From: Deltaproteobacteria bacterium
Lineage (GTDB): Bacteria; Desulfobacterota; Binatia; UBA9968; JAJDTQ01
Assembly (NCBI GenBank): GCA_028818755.1
Contig: JAPPNF010000160.1
Location: forward strand, 1-44,955
DNA: 44,955 nt
Direction of reading: 5' to 3'
In this document: positions 15,780-25,444 of the stretch, in pieces
Layout: each line of letters begins with the position of its first letter
Position numbering within the stretch: position 1 is the stretch's first letter
The notes under the pieces: generated by a model
What the model saw: the letters and a program-made list of their open reading frames with translations, nothing else
Told to the model about the DNA's origin: nothing
Databases searched by the model: none
Made by a program: the position numbers and the translations under genes

Positions 15780-15986
15780 TTACTCGATTTCGGTCGTTTC
15801 AGGCTGTGATTCCCGGACCTTGCCCGCGGCTATCTCACGCAGGGCCACGACGATCTCGCGGTTGTCGGCGTCGACCAGGGGCTTGGCGCCCTTGAGGAGC
15901 TGCTTGGTGCGCTGGGAACCGAGCATCACGAGCTTGAAGCGGTTGGAAACTTCGTTGAGGCAATCTTCGACGGTAATTCGTGCCAC
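15780..15986 (-). CDS. rpoZ: DNA-directed RNA polymerase omega subunit
   Basis: This 68-residue protein matches omega: [20 protein letters not shown] at the N-terminus, then RTKQLLKGA and [12 protein letters not shown]. Omega binds the beta-prime subunit and helps RNA polymerase assemble and fold. The length fits short omegas of deltaproteobacterial-like groups. It lies 36 bases downstream of bioB on the same strand and is likely co-transcribed with it; rpoZ is more often next to gmk or spoT, so this neighbourhood is not the usual one. It is convergent with the Zn-dehydrogenase gene, with 18 bases between the stops. Confidence 0.92.
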   Translation of the reverse strand: MARITVEDCLNEVSNRFKLVMLGSQRTKQLLKGAKPLVDADNREIVVALREIAAGKVRESQPETTEIE

Positions 15987-16022
15987 GGCACTTTCTCCTG
16001 CAATGCGACGGCCGGCGGGCGG

Positions 16023-17045
16023 CTACGCGATATTCTGCTGCTCCAGTAGCTCTTCTTGACCCGACGTCTCGATCTCGAAGCCCAGGTCCTCGATCATCCG
16101 GTGGGCGTCGGAGGCGTCCTGGCCTGAAGTCGTCAGGTAGCCGTTAACGAAAATCGAGTTGGCCGGGTACAGGCTCAGCGGCTGCAGCGAGCGCAGGTTG
16201 ACCTCCCGGCCGCCCGCCACGCGGATTTCCTTGCTCGGGTTGACGAAACGGAACAGGCACAGGACCTTGAGGCAGTACTGTGGCGTCAGGTTCGAGCGCC
16301 CCTCCATCGGCGTTCCCGGGATGGCGTGGAGGAAATTCACCGGAATGGAGTCCACATCCAGCTCACGCAGCGAGACCGCCAGGTCCATGACGTCGTCGTC
16401 CTGCTCGCCGAGGCCGACGATGCCGCCGCAACAAGTGGACAGGCCCGCGGCCTTGACGCTCTCCAGGGTCGCCACCCGGTCGTCGTAGCTGTGGGTGGAG
16501 ACCACCTCGGGGTGGTAGCGGCTGCTGGTGTTGAGATTGTGGTTGATGCGCTCGACGCCGGCGTCCTTGAGGATCCGCGCCTTGGACTCCGTCAAGAGCC
16601 CCATGCATGCGCAGATGTTGATGGGGACCTTGCTCTTGATCTCGGCAACGGCCTCGGCCATCTTCTCCGTCTCCTTGAGCGTGGGGCCGCGGCCGCTGTT
16701 GACCAAGCAGAAGCGCATGGCGCCCGCCTCTTTGGCCTTGACGGCGGCGTGCACCAACTCCTCCTTGGCGAGGAACGGATACTTGTCGATCTCGGCCTCG
16801 GAAACCGACGATTGCGAGCAGTAGCCGCAGTCCTCGGGGCAGAGCCCGCTCTTGGCGTTCATCAGGACGTGTATCTGCACCCTCTTGCCGAAGTAGTGGT
16901 GGCGGACACGGAAAGCGGCCTCGAGCAGTTCCGGCAGTCTCTCGTCGGCGCCGTGGATAACGGACTTCATTTCCGCGCGCGACAGGAGGTCTCCGGAGAG
17001 TGCCTTTTCCGCGAGATCAGCGTACCTCGGTTCCACTTTGGACAT
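16023..17045 (-). CDS. bioB: Biotin synthase
   Basis: The 340-residue radical-SAM enzyme inserts sulfur into dethiobiotin. The 4Fe-4S motif CPEDCGYC gives Cys69, Cys73 and Cys76. The BioB-specific NINHNLNTS-type stretch appears as RINHNLNTSSRYHPEVV, and the conserved Arg of the 2Fe-2S site is in the AGGREVNLR region. The start at ATG 17045 is preceded by a weak GGA; an ATG at 17063 is a possible alternative. No other biotin-synthesis genes are in the window. The biotin-dependent carboxylase operon at 21.6-25.4 kb needs this cofactor. rpoZ follows in the same direction. Confidence 0.95.
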   Translation of the reverse strand: MSKVEPRYADLAEKALSGDLLSRAEMKSVIHGADERLPELLEAAFRVRHHYFGKRVQIHVLMNAKSGLCPEDCGYCSQSSVSEAEIDKYPFLAKEELVHAAVKAKEAGAMRFCLVNSGRGPTLKETEKMAEAVAEIKSKVPINICACMGLLTESKARILKDAGVERINHNLNTSSRYHPEVVSTHSYDDRVATLESVKAAGLSTCCGGIVGLGEQDDDVMDLAVSLRELDVDSIPVNFLHAIPGTPMEGRSNLTPQYCLKVLCLFRFVNPSKEIRVAGGREVNLRSLQPLSLYPANSIFVNGYLTTSGQDASDAHRMIEDLGFEIETSGQEELLEQQNIA

Positions 17046-17133
17046 GGGGTTTCCGTGTAACATGGGGGGTGCGAACTTGCAACCAAACGGCCGGCCGCGG
17101 GGCGCCGCGAGCCTGTGTGCGTAATCAAACACA

Positions 17134-17178
17134 ACCCCTCTCCCTCTGGGAGAGGGTGGCCGAAGGCCGGGTGAGGGC
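17134..17178. repeat. CCCTCTCCC/GGGAGAGGG intergenic repeat, left copy
   Basis: The stem CCCTCTCCC (17137-17145) and GGGAGAGGG (17149-17157) is followed by a GGCCGAAGGCC palindrome and GGGTGAGGG. It directly abuts the TAG stop of the Nudix gene. An inverted, diverged copy lies at 17689-17737 on the other side of that gene. This is a common intergenic repeat type in GC-rich proteobacteria. Confidence 0.75.
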
Positions 17179-17667
17179 CTATGCGATGAAGAGGTTGAAG
17201 ATCTGGCCCCGCTGGTTCGACACCGTCTTGGGCATCAGCAGCCGTGTCTCGGGCGCCAGGGCGCTTTGGGCGACCTCCCAGTTGGTCTGCGGCAACGGGT
17301 CCAGGGCGCGGATCTCGTCGAGCGAAAGGTACACCGCCCGGTCCACTTCCCGGAGGTCCGGCTTGGGCTCGGCGGTGATTCCCCGGAGCAGCAGCACGAC
17401 GTAGAGGCTGTTGCCCGAGTCCTCGTCGTAGCGGCTGCGAACGCCGAGCACCCCCTCGACCTCGGCCTCCACTCCGGCCTCTTCCGCCACCTCCCGGACC
17501 ACCGCCTCCTCAATGGTTTCGTCGGGCTCGATGAAGCCGCCGGGCACCTGCCAGTTGCCGTGCCCGCGGCGCGACGCGCGCCGCACGAACAGCAGGCGCC
17601 CGTCCCGCACCACCGCCCCACCCACGCCAATGTTGTAGCCCGTGTTGTAGCGTTCCGGTATCGCCAT
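17179..17667 (-). CDS. Nudix hydrolase
   Basis: This 162-residue protein has a complete Nudix box from Gly44 to Val66 (GFIEPDE, then REVAEEAGV), matching Gx5Ex7REUxEExGU, and the preceding WQVPGG typical of the fold. It would hydrolyse a nucleoside diphosphate linked to another group. The N-terminal part (YNIGVGGAVVRDGRLLFVRR) and the C-terminal DPLPQTNWEVAQSALAPETR do not point to a specific substrate; ADP-ribose/NADH-type or housecleaning functions are possible. It is flanked on both sides by inverted copies of a CTCTCCC-type repeat, so it sits as a separate cassette between bioB and the divergent racemase-like gene. Confidence 0.88.
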   Translation of the reverse strand: MAIPERYNTGYNIGVGGAVVRDGRLLFVRRASRRGHGNWQVPGGFIEPDETIEEAVVREVAEEAGVEAEVEGVLGVRSRYDEDSGNSLYVVLLLRGITAEPKPDLREVDRAVYLSLDEIRALDPLPQTNWEVAQSALAPETRLLMPKTVSNQRGQIFNLFIA

Positions 17668-17688
17668 CTCGTCGCTTCCACCCGCCGG

Positions 17689-17737
17689 AGACCCTCACCC
17701 CAACCCACTCCCGGAGGGAGAGGGTGTCGGAGGCCGG
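17689..17737. repeat. CCCTCTCCC/GGGAGAGGG intergenic repeat, right copy
   Basis: CCCTCACCCCAACCCACTCC, then GGAGGGAGAGGGTG and GAGGCCGGG, is an inverted and diverged copy of the unit at 17134-17178. The central stem is shorter here (CTCCC/GGGAG). The pair brackets the Nudix gene. Confidence 0.65.
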
Positions 17738-17896
17738 GAGTCGTCAGGACCTTCAATAATTCGCCGTGACGGAAGCGTCGGCGCAAGAAACCGTAGGAAA
17801 ACGCAATCCTCGGGTGTTATACCTTGGGCCATGAACACGAGTCCAGCGAACCCGGTTTGGAACGCCCGCACCGGAACAGGGGCCGGAGGACGATGA

Positions 17897-18643
17897 ATGG
17901 TTGACGCCCTTGGCTGGCGGCGGAAGTTCGCGGTCATCGCCCCCTCCACCAACACCTCGGTGCAGCCCGAGTTCGACGACATGCGGCCGCGCGGGGTGAC
18001 CAACCACTTCGGCCGGATCTGGATACCCGACGATCCCGTCCACGACGACGCGGACTTCGAGCAGTTGATGCGGAACATCCGCACGGGGGTGGACGACGCC
18101 ATCGACCGGGTCATGACCTGCCGGCCCGACTACCTGATCATGGGCATGTCCTCGGAGACCTTCTGGGACGGCGCCGAGGGAAGCCGGCGGTTGCTGGATG
18201 CGGTGGAACGGCGGGCGGGGGTGGGGGTCGCCATGGGGTCCTACGCATGCGAGGCGGCGTTCGAAGCCTACGGCGGCATCCGGCGCCTCGGGGTGATAAC
18301 GCCCTACATGCCCGTGGGGGACGCCCAGGTGGTGCGCTTCTTCACCGACTGCGGCTACGAGGTGGTGCGCCTCAAGGGACTCAAGTGCGAGAGTCCGGTG
18401 CTGATCGCCCACGTGCAGGCGGACGCGCTGGAGGCGGCCATCCGTGAGGTGGACGGCGACGACGTGGACGCGGTGGTCCAGGTGGGCACCAACCTGGCCA
18501 TGGCGCGGCTGGCGGGGGAAGCGGAACAGCGCCTCGGCAAGCCGGTCATCGCCATCAATACGGCCATCTACTGGTACGCGCTGCGGCAGAACGGGCTGTC
18601 GGACAAGGTCGACGGCTTCGGCGGCCTGCTGTCGCGATTCTAG
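17897..18643 (+). CDS. Asp/Glu racemase-fold protein (maleate isomerase/arylmalonate decarboxylase-like)
   Basis: The 248-residue protein belongs to the aspartate/glutamate racemase superfamily, nearest to maleate cis-trans isomerase and arylmalonate decarboxylase: VIAPSTNTSVQPEF at the start, GVGVAMGSYACEAAF, ITPYMPVGDAQVVRFF. The positions where the family usually has catalytic cysteines read GMSSETFW (83-90) and VQVGTNLAM (near 196), so both appear substituted, by Ser and Gly. Other cysteines exist (for example in FFTDCGYEV and GLKCESP) but do not align with the usual site. The reaction is therefore unclear. ATG 17897 follows GGAGGA by six bases. The TAG stop at 18641-18643 is formed by the first bases of hairpin copy C. 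Confidence 0.78.
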   Translation: MVDALGWRRKFAVIAPSTNTSVQPEFDDMRPRGVTNHFGRIWIPDDPVHDDADFEQLMRNIRTGVDDAIDRVMTCRPDYLIMGMSSETFWDGAEGSRRLLDAVERRAGVGVAMGSYACEAAFEAYGGIRRLGVITPYMPVGDAQVVRFFTDCGYEVVRLKGLKCESPVLIAHVQADALEAAIREVDGDDVDAVVQVGTNLAMARLAGEAEQRLGKPVIAINTAIYWYALRQNGLSDKVDGFGGLLSRF

Positions 18644-18802
18644 TGTCCTGTCCCACGTAATTCTTTACTAAGATGCGCAGGATTTTTTGTTGTCGGCAAG
18701 GCGCGATGACGAGCAGTGGCGGGACCACGCGAGGAAGAGCAACGCAGCCGACGACAAAAAAGACCAGCAGATTAGTAAAGAATTACGTGGGACAGGACAC
18801 TA
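18641..18802 (+). repeat. Hairpin element, copy C (full length)
   Basis: This is a complete 162-bp copy. The arms 18641-18671 and 18772-18802 are a perfect 31-bp inverted repeat beginning TAGTGTCCTGTCCCACGTAA. This arm sequence differs from copies B and D at many positions, yet both arms carry the same changes. The inner part is nearly identical to the other copies. TA stands at both outer ends, compatible with a TA target duplication; removing the element restores TTC-TAG-TCC at the end of the racemase-like gene. The element lies in the same direction as that gene and supplies its stop codon. Confidence 0.93.
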
Positions 18803-18839
18803 GTCCGCACCGCCGGAACCGCCGACGGGACGACCTCCT

Positions 18840-18867
18840 GTAGGGGCGACCGGCCGGTCGCCCCTAC
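18840..18867. repeat. Perfect 28-bp palindrome
   Basis: GTAGGGGCGACCGG is followed at once by its exact complement, giving a 28-bp palindrome with no spacer, 20 bases before the pgeF start. As RNA it would form a 12-bp stem or so with a small loop. TAGGGGCGACC-type palindromes are a common intergenic repeat, but the distance to the start means it could affect translation. Confidence 0.7.
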
Positions 18868-18886
18868 CCCGAGCATGGGAGAGGAC

Positions 18887-19678
18887 ATGGGCATCAGGGT
18901 TTACCGGGTAGCGGCGTGGGAGGCCGTATCCGGATTAAGACACGGTTTTCTGGGCCGCAACGGCGGCAACAGCCGGGGCGCGTTCGCAAGCCTCAACGTC
19001 TCGTTCGCGGTGGGCGACGATCCGCAGGCGGTCAAGGACAACTACTGCGACATGAAACGCGCCGTGGGCATGACGGGCACGCGGATGGTGACCATGCGCC
19101 AACAACACGGCGACAACGTCATCGACGTTGCCGAGCCGTGCAAGGATGCGGGCGAGGGCGACGCCATGGTGACGGACGCTCCCGGGGTATTCCTGGGCGT
19201 GCTCACCGCGGACTGCGTGCCCATCATCTGCTGGGCGCATACCTCCCGGCGAAGACTGGCCGCGGTGGTCCACGCGGGTTGGCGCGGCACCCTGGCCGGC
19301 GTGGCCGCCAAGACAGTGCGGCACATCGAGAGCCGCTACGGGACCGCACCGGAGGACCTGCGGTGCGCCCTGGGACCGGCCATCGGAGGCTGCTGCTACG
19401 AGATCGGCCCCGACGTTTCGGAGCCGCTCATCGCGGCGTGGGGCGGCGACGCGGAAGCCTCCCTCGAACGCAGGGACGGCAAGACCTACCTCGACTTGCG
19501 CCGGTTGAACGCCGCGCTGCTGGCCGCGTCCGGTGTGCCGGAGGACCGGATCGCTACCGTGGGCCCCTGCACCGCGTGCAACCCGGGCGATCTCTTCTCC
19601 TACCGGCGCGAATCGAAAAGCGGCCGCGGCGCCACCGGCCGTCAGGCGAGCTTCATCGGCTGGCCGGAAACCCCGTAA
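18887..19678 (+). CDS. pgeF: PgeF/YfiH laccase-domain protein (peptidoglycan editing factor)
   Basis: The 263-residue multicopper-oxidase-like (laccase domain, DUF152) protein keeps the three metal-site residues His74 (RQQHGD), Cys110 (LTADCVP) and His129 (VVHAGWRG), and the C-terminal CTACNPGDLFSYRRE. Family members remove misincorporated L-serine muropeptides (PgeF) or act on purine nucleosides as an adenosine deaminase/phosphorylase-type enzyme. The start is ATG 18887, with GGAG five bases upstream; ATG 18875 lacks such a site. It lies just downstream of hairpin copy C and a 28-bp palindrome, and is convergent with the small transcript at 19725-19917. Confidence 0.87.
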   Translation: MGIRVYRVAAWEAVSGLRHGFLGRNGGNSRGAFASLNVSFAVGDDPQAVKDNYCDMKRAVGMTGTRMVTMRQQHGDNVIDVAEPCKDAGEGDAMVTDAPGVFLGVLTADCVPIICWAHTSRRRLAAVVHAGWRGTLAGVAAKTVRHIESRYGTAPEDLRCALGPAIGGCCYEIGPDVSEPLIAAWGGDAEASLERRDGKTYLDLRRLNAALLAASGVPEDRIATVGPCTACNPGDLFSYRRESKSGRGATGRQASFIGWPETP

Positions 19679-19732
19679 CTTGTGGTGTGTACGGCGGAAG
19701 GAAGGGCAGGAAACAAGGGCGGGAAACGACAA

Positions 19733-19764
19733 AGCCCTGGCTGACGCGTTGGCCAGCCAGGGCT
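19733..19764 (-). terminator. Stem-loop terminator of the small minus-strand transcript
   Basis: AGCCCTGGCTG (19733-19743) pairs perfectly with CAGCCAGGGCT (19754-19764), an 11-bp stem with a 10-base loop. On the minus strand it is followed by TTGTCGTTTC, a broken T-run suitable for intrinsic termination. On the plus strand no T-run follows, although it could still affect pgeF transcripts coming the other way. Confidence 0.6.
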
Positions 19765-19817
19765 CGGTGTACTGTCGGAATTGACCAAGACCCTCAATTC
19801 CGAAAAGGCTCGAGAGC

Positions 19818-19856
19818 CTAGGTCTCAGTCACCTCGCAGCTACATATGTCACTCAT
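19818..19856 (-). CDS. 12-residue micro-ORF MSDICSCEVTET with very strong ribosome binding site
   Basis: The ATG at 19854-19856 follows AAAGGAGG with 10 bases between, one of the best Shine-Dalgarno matches in the window, and reads 12 codons to TAG. The peptide MSDICSCEVTET has two cysteines in a CSC arrangement and acidic residues; I do not recognise it. The ORF is inside a transcription unit with its own TTGACA promoter and terminator. It may be a leader peptide sensing cysteine or serine supply, a modified-peptide precursor, or a chance ORF in a structured RNA. No modification enzymes are adjacent. Confidence 0.4.
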   Translation of the reverse strand: MSDICSCEVTET

Positions 19857-19888
19857 ATTTTGACCACCTCCTTTCCCTGCTTGGCTGT

Positions 19889-19917
19889 ATCCTAGGGGAG
19901 CGGAGCTGGTTTGTCAA
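19889..19917 (-). promoter_or_regulatory. Sigma70-type promoter for the small transcript
   Basis: On the minus strand TTGACA (19912-19917) is a perfect -35 box, followed after exactly 17 bases by TAGGAT (19889-19894), a four-of-six -10 box. It begins just past the stop codon of the HEAT-repeat gene (19921) and points to the micro-ORF. Confidence 0.6.
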
Positions 19918-19920
19918 ACT

Positions 19921-20544
19921 TTATGATCGGTAACGGCCGCCCGCTTCCGAGAACCGCTTCACGGCGAACGCCGCGGCATTCCGTACCCGGACATCCGGGT
20001 CGTCCGCGGCAGCCTTCCCGAGGGCTTCCAGCCCCTCCGGCCCGATCCCGGACTCCTTCGCAAGCGTGGTGGCCACCGCCACCCGGACCAACGGCTCCGG
20101 GTCCGCGATGGCATGGAGCACGGCGGCCGGCAAGCCGGCCCCGGCCGCGCCGACATCCCGCAGGCAGTAGACTGCCATGCGCCGCTGGGTGGGCGTGCCG
20201 TGCCGCAGGAGATCCTCCAGGCGCGCCTCCACCTCCGGATAGCGCTTTCCCAGGTCGGTGAGCAGCAGTTGCGTGGCCCACCGGAGGTCCTGGTCGCCGC
20301 TTCCGAGTCCCCACTCGAGCACTTCGAGGCAGGCCGCGGACGGACGCGCGACTTGGCCGAGGGCATAGGCGACGGGCCACCGGGGCGCTTCGCGCAGCCG
20401 TTGCGCCAGGACCTCGGCCACCTCCGGCTCGTCCGCCGCCAGCGCCACCAACTGCTCTACCGCCCGGCGCACCACCGCCTTGTCGGTCTGGTCCAACGCA
20501 TCGAGCAAGGCCGCCATGCGCTGGTTCGGGAGCTCGTGTTGCAT
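19921..20544 (-). CDS. HEAT-repeat protein
   Basis: This 207-residue protein consists of about six helical HEAT-like repeats; recurring units include DKAVVRRAVEQLVALA, DQDLRWATQLLLTDLG, TPTQRRMAVYCLRDVG, EPLVRVAVATTLAKES and DPDVRVRNAAAFAVKRF. No signal peptide, membrane segment or catalytic motif is seen. HEAT proteins serve as protein-binding scaffolds, and in bacteria often accompany lyases or kinases, neither of which is near. It starts 19 bases after the GDPD stop on the same strand, so the two are probably co-transcribed. The specific partner is unknown. Confidence 0.75.
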   Translation of the reverse strand: MQHELPNQRMAALLDALDQTDKAVVRRAVEQLVALAADEPEVAEVLAQRLREAPRWPVAYALGQVARPSAACLEVLEWGLGSGDQDLRWATQLLLTDLGKRYPEVEARLEDLLRHGTPTQRRMAVYCLRDVGAAGAGLPAAVLHAIADPEPLVRVAVATTLAKESGIGPEGLEALGKAAADDPDVRVRNAAAFAVKRFSEAGGRYRS

Positions 20545-20563
20545 CAGTAGCGTGAAGTACGAC

Positions 20564-21391
20564 TCAACGCGGTTGTGACGGATGGAGGAGGTCCCGCAGC
20601 CGGGCCGGGTAGTCCGTGATGATGCCGTCGACCCCGAGGGCCAGGAGATCCCTCATCTCGTCCACTTCGTTGACGGTCCAGACATGGACCTCGACGCCCC
20701 GGCGGTGGGCGGCGTCCACCGACGCCCGAGTGACGAGGGGCATGCCCAGATAGCGACGCGGGATTTGCAGCGCCTGGCCGGGAACGTCCAGCGGCGGCTC
20801 CCGTCCCGTCCAGAGCGCGGTCATGAAGGCGCGGATCTCGCCCGTGGAAAACCCGGTGGCGACGGGCAGGCCGCGACGGCGGATGACCGCGCGCGCGGCG
20901 GCCATCATGGCGTCGCCCTCGGCTGCCACCAGCACCTCCTCCGCCTTGCCGAACTCCTCCACGAGATCGAACAGAGTCTCGATGGCCGGCGCAGACAGTT
21001 CCTTGATCTCCAGCGTGGCCTTGGTCCCGGGAAAGTCCGAGAAGAACTCCCGCAGGGTGGGCACGCCGATGCCCCGGCCTCGAAACGGATGAGTGGCGCC
21101 GCCGTCTGGGCTGAAGCGAAAACCGGCGTCGAGCTGCTTCAACTCCGAAACATCCATCTCCCGCACCGTGCCGGCGCCGTCCGTGGTTCGCTGGACGGTC
21201 TCGTCGTGAATGATAACGATCTCGCCGTCGCGGCTGGCGTGAACGTCAAGCTCGATGAAGGTCGCGCCATCCTCCAGGCCGCGGCGAAACGAGAACAGGG
21301 TGTTTTCGGGCGTGGTCCCGGCGGCGCCGCGATGCCCCGCGATTCTCGGCGGCGGGTCCGAGAAGAACGGATATGAGGGTGCTCCGGTCAT
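20564..21391 (-). CDS. Glycerophosphodiester phosphodiesterase
   Basis: The 275-residue TIM-barrel GDPD enzyme hydrolyses glycerophosphodiesters to glycerol 3-phosphate and an alcohol. Seen are His20-Arg21 (GHRG), Glu29-Asn30 (ENT), Glu47 and Asp49 (ELDVH), and the second catalytic His62 (HDE). The C-terminal HVWTVNEVDEMRDLLALGVDGIITDYP is typical. No signal peptide is seen, which points to a cytoplasmic UgpQ-like enzyme. It is followed by the HEAT-repeat gene on the same strand and is divergent from the carboxylase operon, with about 240 bp between. Confidence 0.92.
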   Translation of the reverse strand: MTGAPSYPFFSDPPPRIAGHRGAAGTTPENTLFSFRRGLEDGATFIELDVHASRDGEIVIIHDETVQRTTDGAGTVREMDVSELKQLDAGFRFSPDGGATHPFRGRGIGVPTLREFFSDFPGTKATLEIKELSAPAIETLFDLVEEFGKAEEVLVAAEGDAMMAAARAVIRRRGLPVATGFSTGEIRAFMTALWTGREPPLDVPGQALQIPRRYLGMPLVTRASVDAAHRRGVEVHVWTVNEVDEMRDLLALGVDGIITDYPARLRDLLHPSQPR

Positions 21392-21432
21392 GGCTTGCTA
21401 GGCTGATGCCCCGTCGGAGTCCGGGGCAATCC

Positions 21433-21461
21433 TTGAATTTTCACCTTGGGGAAACTACAAT
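21433..21461 (+). promoter_or_regulatory. Predicted promoter of the acyl-CoA carboxylase operon
   Basis: TTGAAT (21433-21438), a 17-bp spacer, and TACAAT (21456-21461, five of six) form a good sigma70-type promoter pointing to the carboxyltransferase gene at 21635, leaving a leader of about 165 nt. The gap 21392-21634 shows no other gene that I can support. Confidence 0.5.
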
Positions 21462-21634
21462 TCCGGGGGTTCTCTGGTATTCCCAGGATCCATCGACATT
21501 GATAACCGCGACGACGTTCCGTGGTCAAGAGACCGAACCGTGTACCGTAGCGGCAGGCGATGCCGCCACCGCATGAGATTGGACGGACACGGACCGGTCA
21601 TGAACCACCGGAAGGCGGCAGGCAAGGGGCGTTG

Positions 21635-23182
<1,548 letters not shown>

Positions 23183-23185
<3 letters not shown>

Positions 23186-23345
23186 TGGCCCGTAACATGC
23201 AAATCGAGACCAAGATGCGTAGGATTTTTTGTTGTCGGCAAGGCGCGATGACGAGCAGTGGCGGGTACCACGCGAGGAAGAGCAACGCAGCCGACGGCGA
23301 AAAGGACAAGCAGATTGGTTTCGATTTGCATGTTGCGGGCCACTA
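23183..23345 (+). repeat. Hairpin element, copy D (full length)
   Basis: This is a complete 163-bp copy. The arms 23183-23213 and 23315-23345 begin TAGTGGCCCGTAACATGCAA and are complementary except for two positions, both of which are G-U pairs if the plus strand is transcribed. The arm sequence shares only about 19 of 30 positions with copy C. The core is again nearly invariant. TA lies at both ends; removing the element restores CTC-TAA-GAG at the end of the carboxyltransferase gene. It sits inside the operon, 31 bases before the accC start. Confidence 0.93.
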
Positions 23346-23376
23346 AGAGCGGGGCGAGTATCGGGATCGCCTGAAG

Positions 23377-24915
<1,539 letters not shown>

Positions 24916-24919
24916 GGCC

Positions 24920-25423
24920 GTGGCGTTCATCGCAAAGCTCGGCGGCCAGACGTCGGTGGTGCGCATCACCGAGACCGAAAAGTCCCTCTACAAGGTGGTG
25001 GTGGACGGGCACGAGTTCATGGTGGACGGCCGCAGGACGGGCCGGAACAACTATTCGCTGCTGATCGACAACCGTTCCTTCGAGGTGGACGTGGACACCA
25101 CCGAGGACGAGTACCGCGTGCTGCTGGACGGGCGGACCTACCGCATCAACATGTCCGACGAGCGGCAGGTGCGCGTCGGCGGCCGGCAGTCCGGCATCGA
25201 GGTGTCCGGCCGGCAGGAGGTCAGGATCCCCATGCCCGGCAAGGTGGTGGCCGTGCTCGTGAACGAGGGCGACACCGTGAACAAGGGCCAGGGCCTGGTG
25301 ATCGTCGAAGCCATGAAGATGGAGAACGAGGTGCGGGCGCCGAGCGACGGCGAGGTCAAGGAGATCCGCGTCAAGGCCGGGGAGTCGGTGGAGGCCGGAC
25401 AGGTGCTCGCGATCGTCGAGTAG
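24920..25423 (+). CDS. Biotin carboxyl carrier protein
   Basis: The 167-residue protein ends in a biotinyl domain with the attachment motif EAMKMEN (Lys133) and the flanking VRIPMPGKVVAVLVNEGD and VEAGQVLAIVE strands. The first 95 residues form a beta-rich part with repeated VVVDGHEF/LLIDNRSFEV/LLDGRTYRI strands, like the BT-type domain that links carrier and carboxylase in acyl-CoA carboxylases. The start is GTG at 24920, four bases after accC, so expression is coupled. It carries carboxybiotin between AccC and the carboxyltransferase. It is convergent with tatC, 21 bases apart. Confidence 0.9.
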   Translation: MAFIAKLGGQTSVVRITETEKSLYKVVVDGHEFMVDGRRTGRNNYSLLIDNRSFEVDVDTTEDEYRVLLDGRTYRINMSDERQVRVGGRQSGIEVSGRQEVRIPMPGKVVAVLVNEGDTVNKGQGLVIVEAMKMENEVRAPSDGEVKEIRVKAGESVEAGQVLAIVE

Positions 25424-25444
25424 GCTCTCGCGCGGCGGCCGGCC

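Larger units (their letters stand above)
19725..19882 (-). ncRNA. Small structured transcript with 12-codon ORF
   Basis: On the minus strand a strong promoter (19889-19917) predicts a start near 19882. The transcript would carry AAAGGAGG (19867-19874), a 12-codon ORF (19818-19856), and three successive hairpins: AGGCTC/GAGCCT (19806-19819), CGGAATTGA/TCAATTCCG (19776-19802) and the terminator stem (19733-19764). It stands alone between the HEAT gene and convergent pgeF. It could be a regulatory RNA, a leader-peptide unit without its gene, or a micro-protein mRNA. I recognise no known RNA family. Confidence 0.5.
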
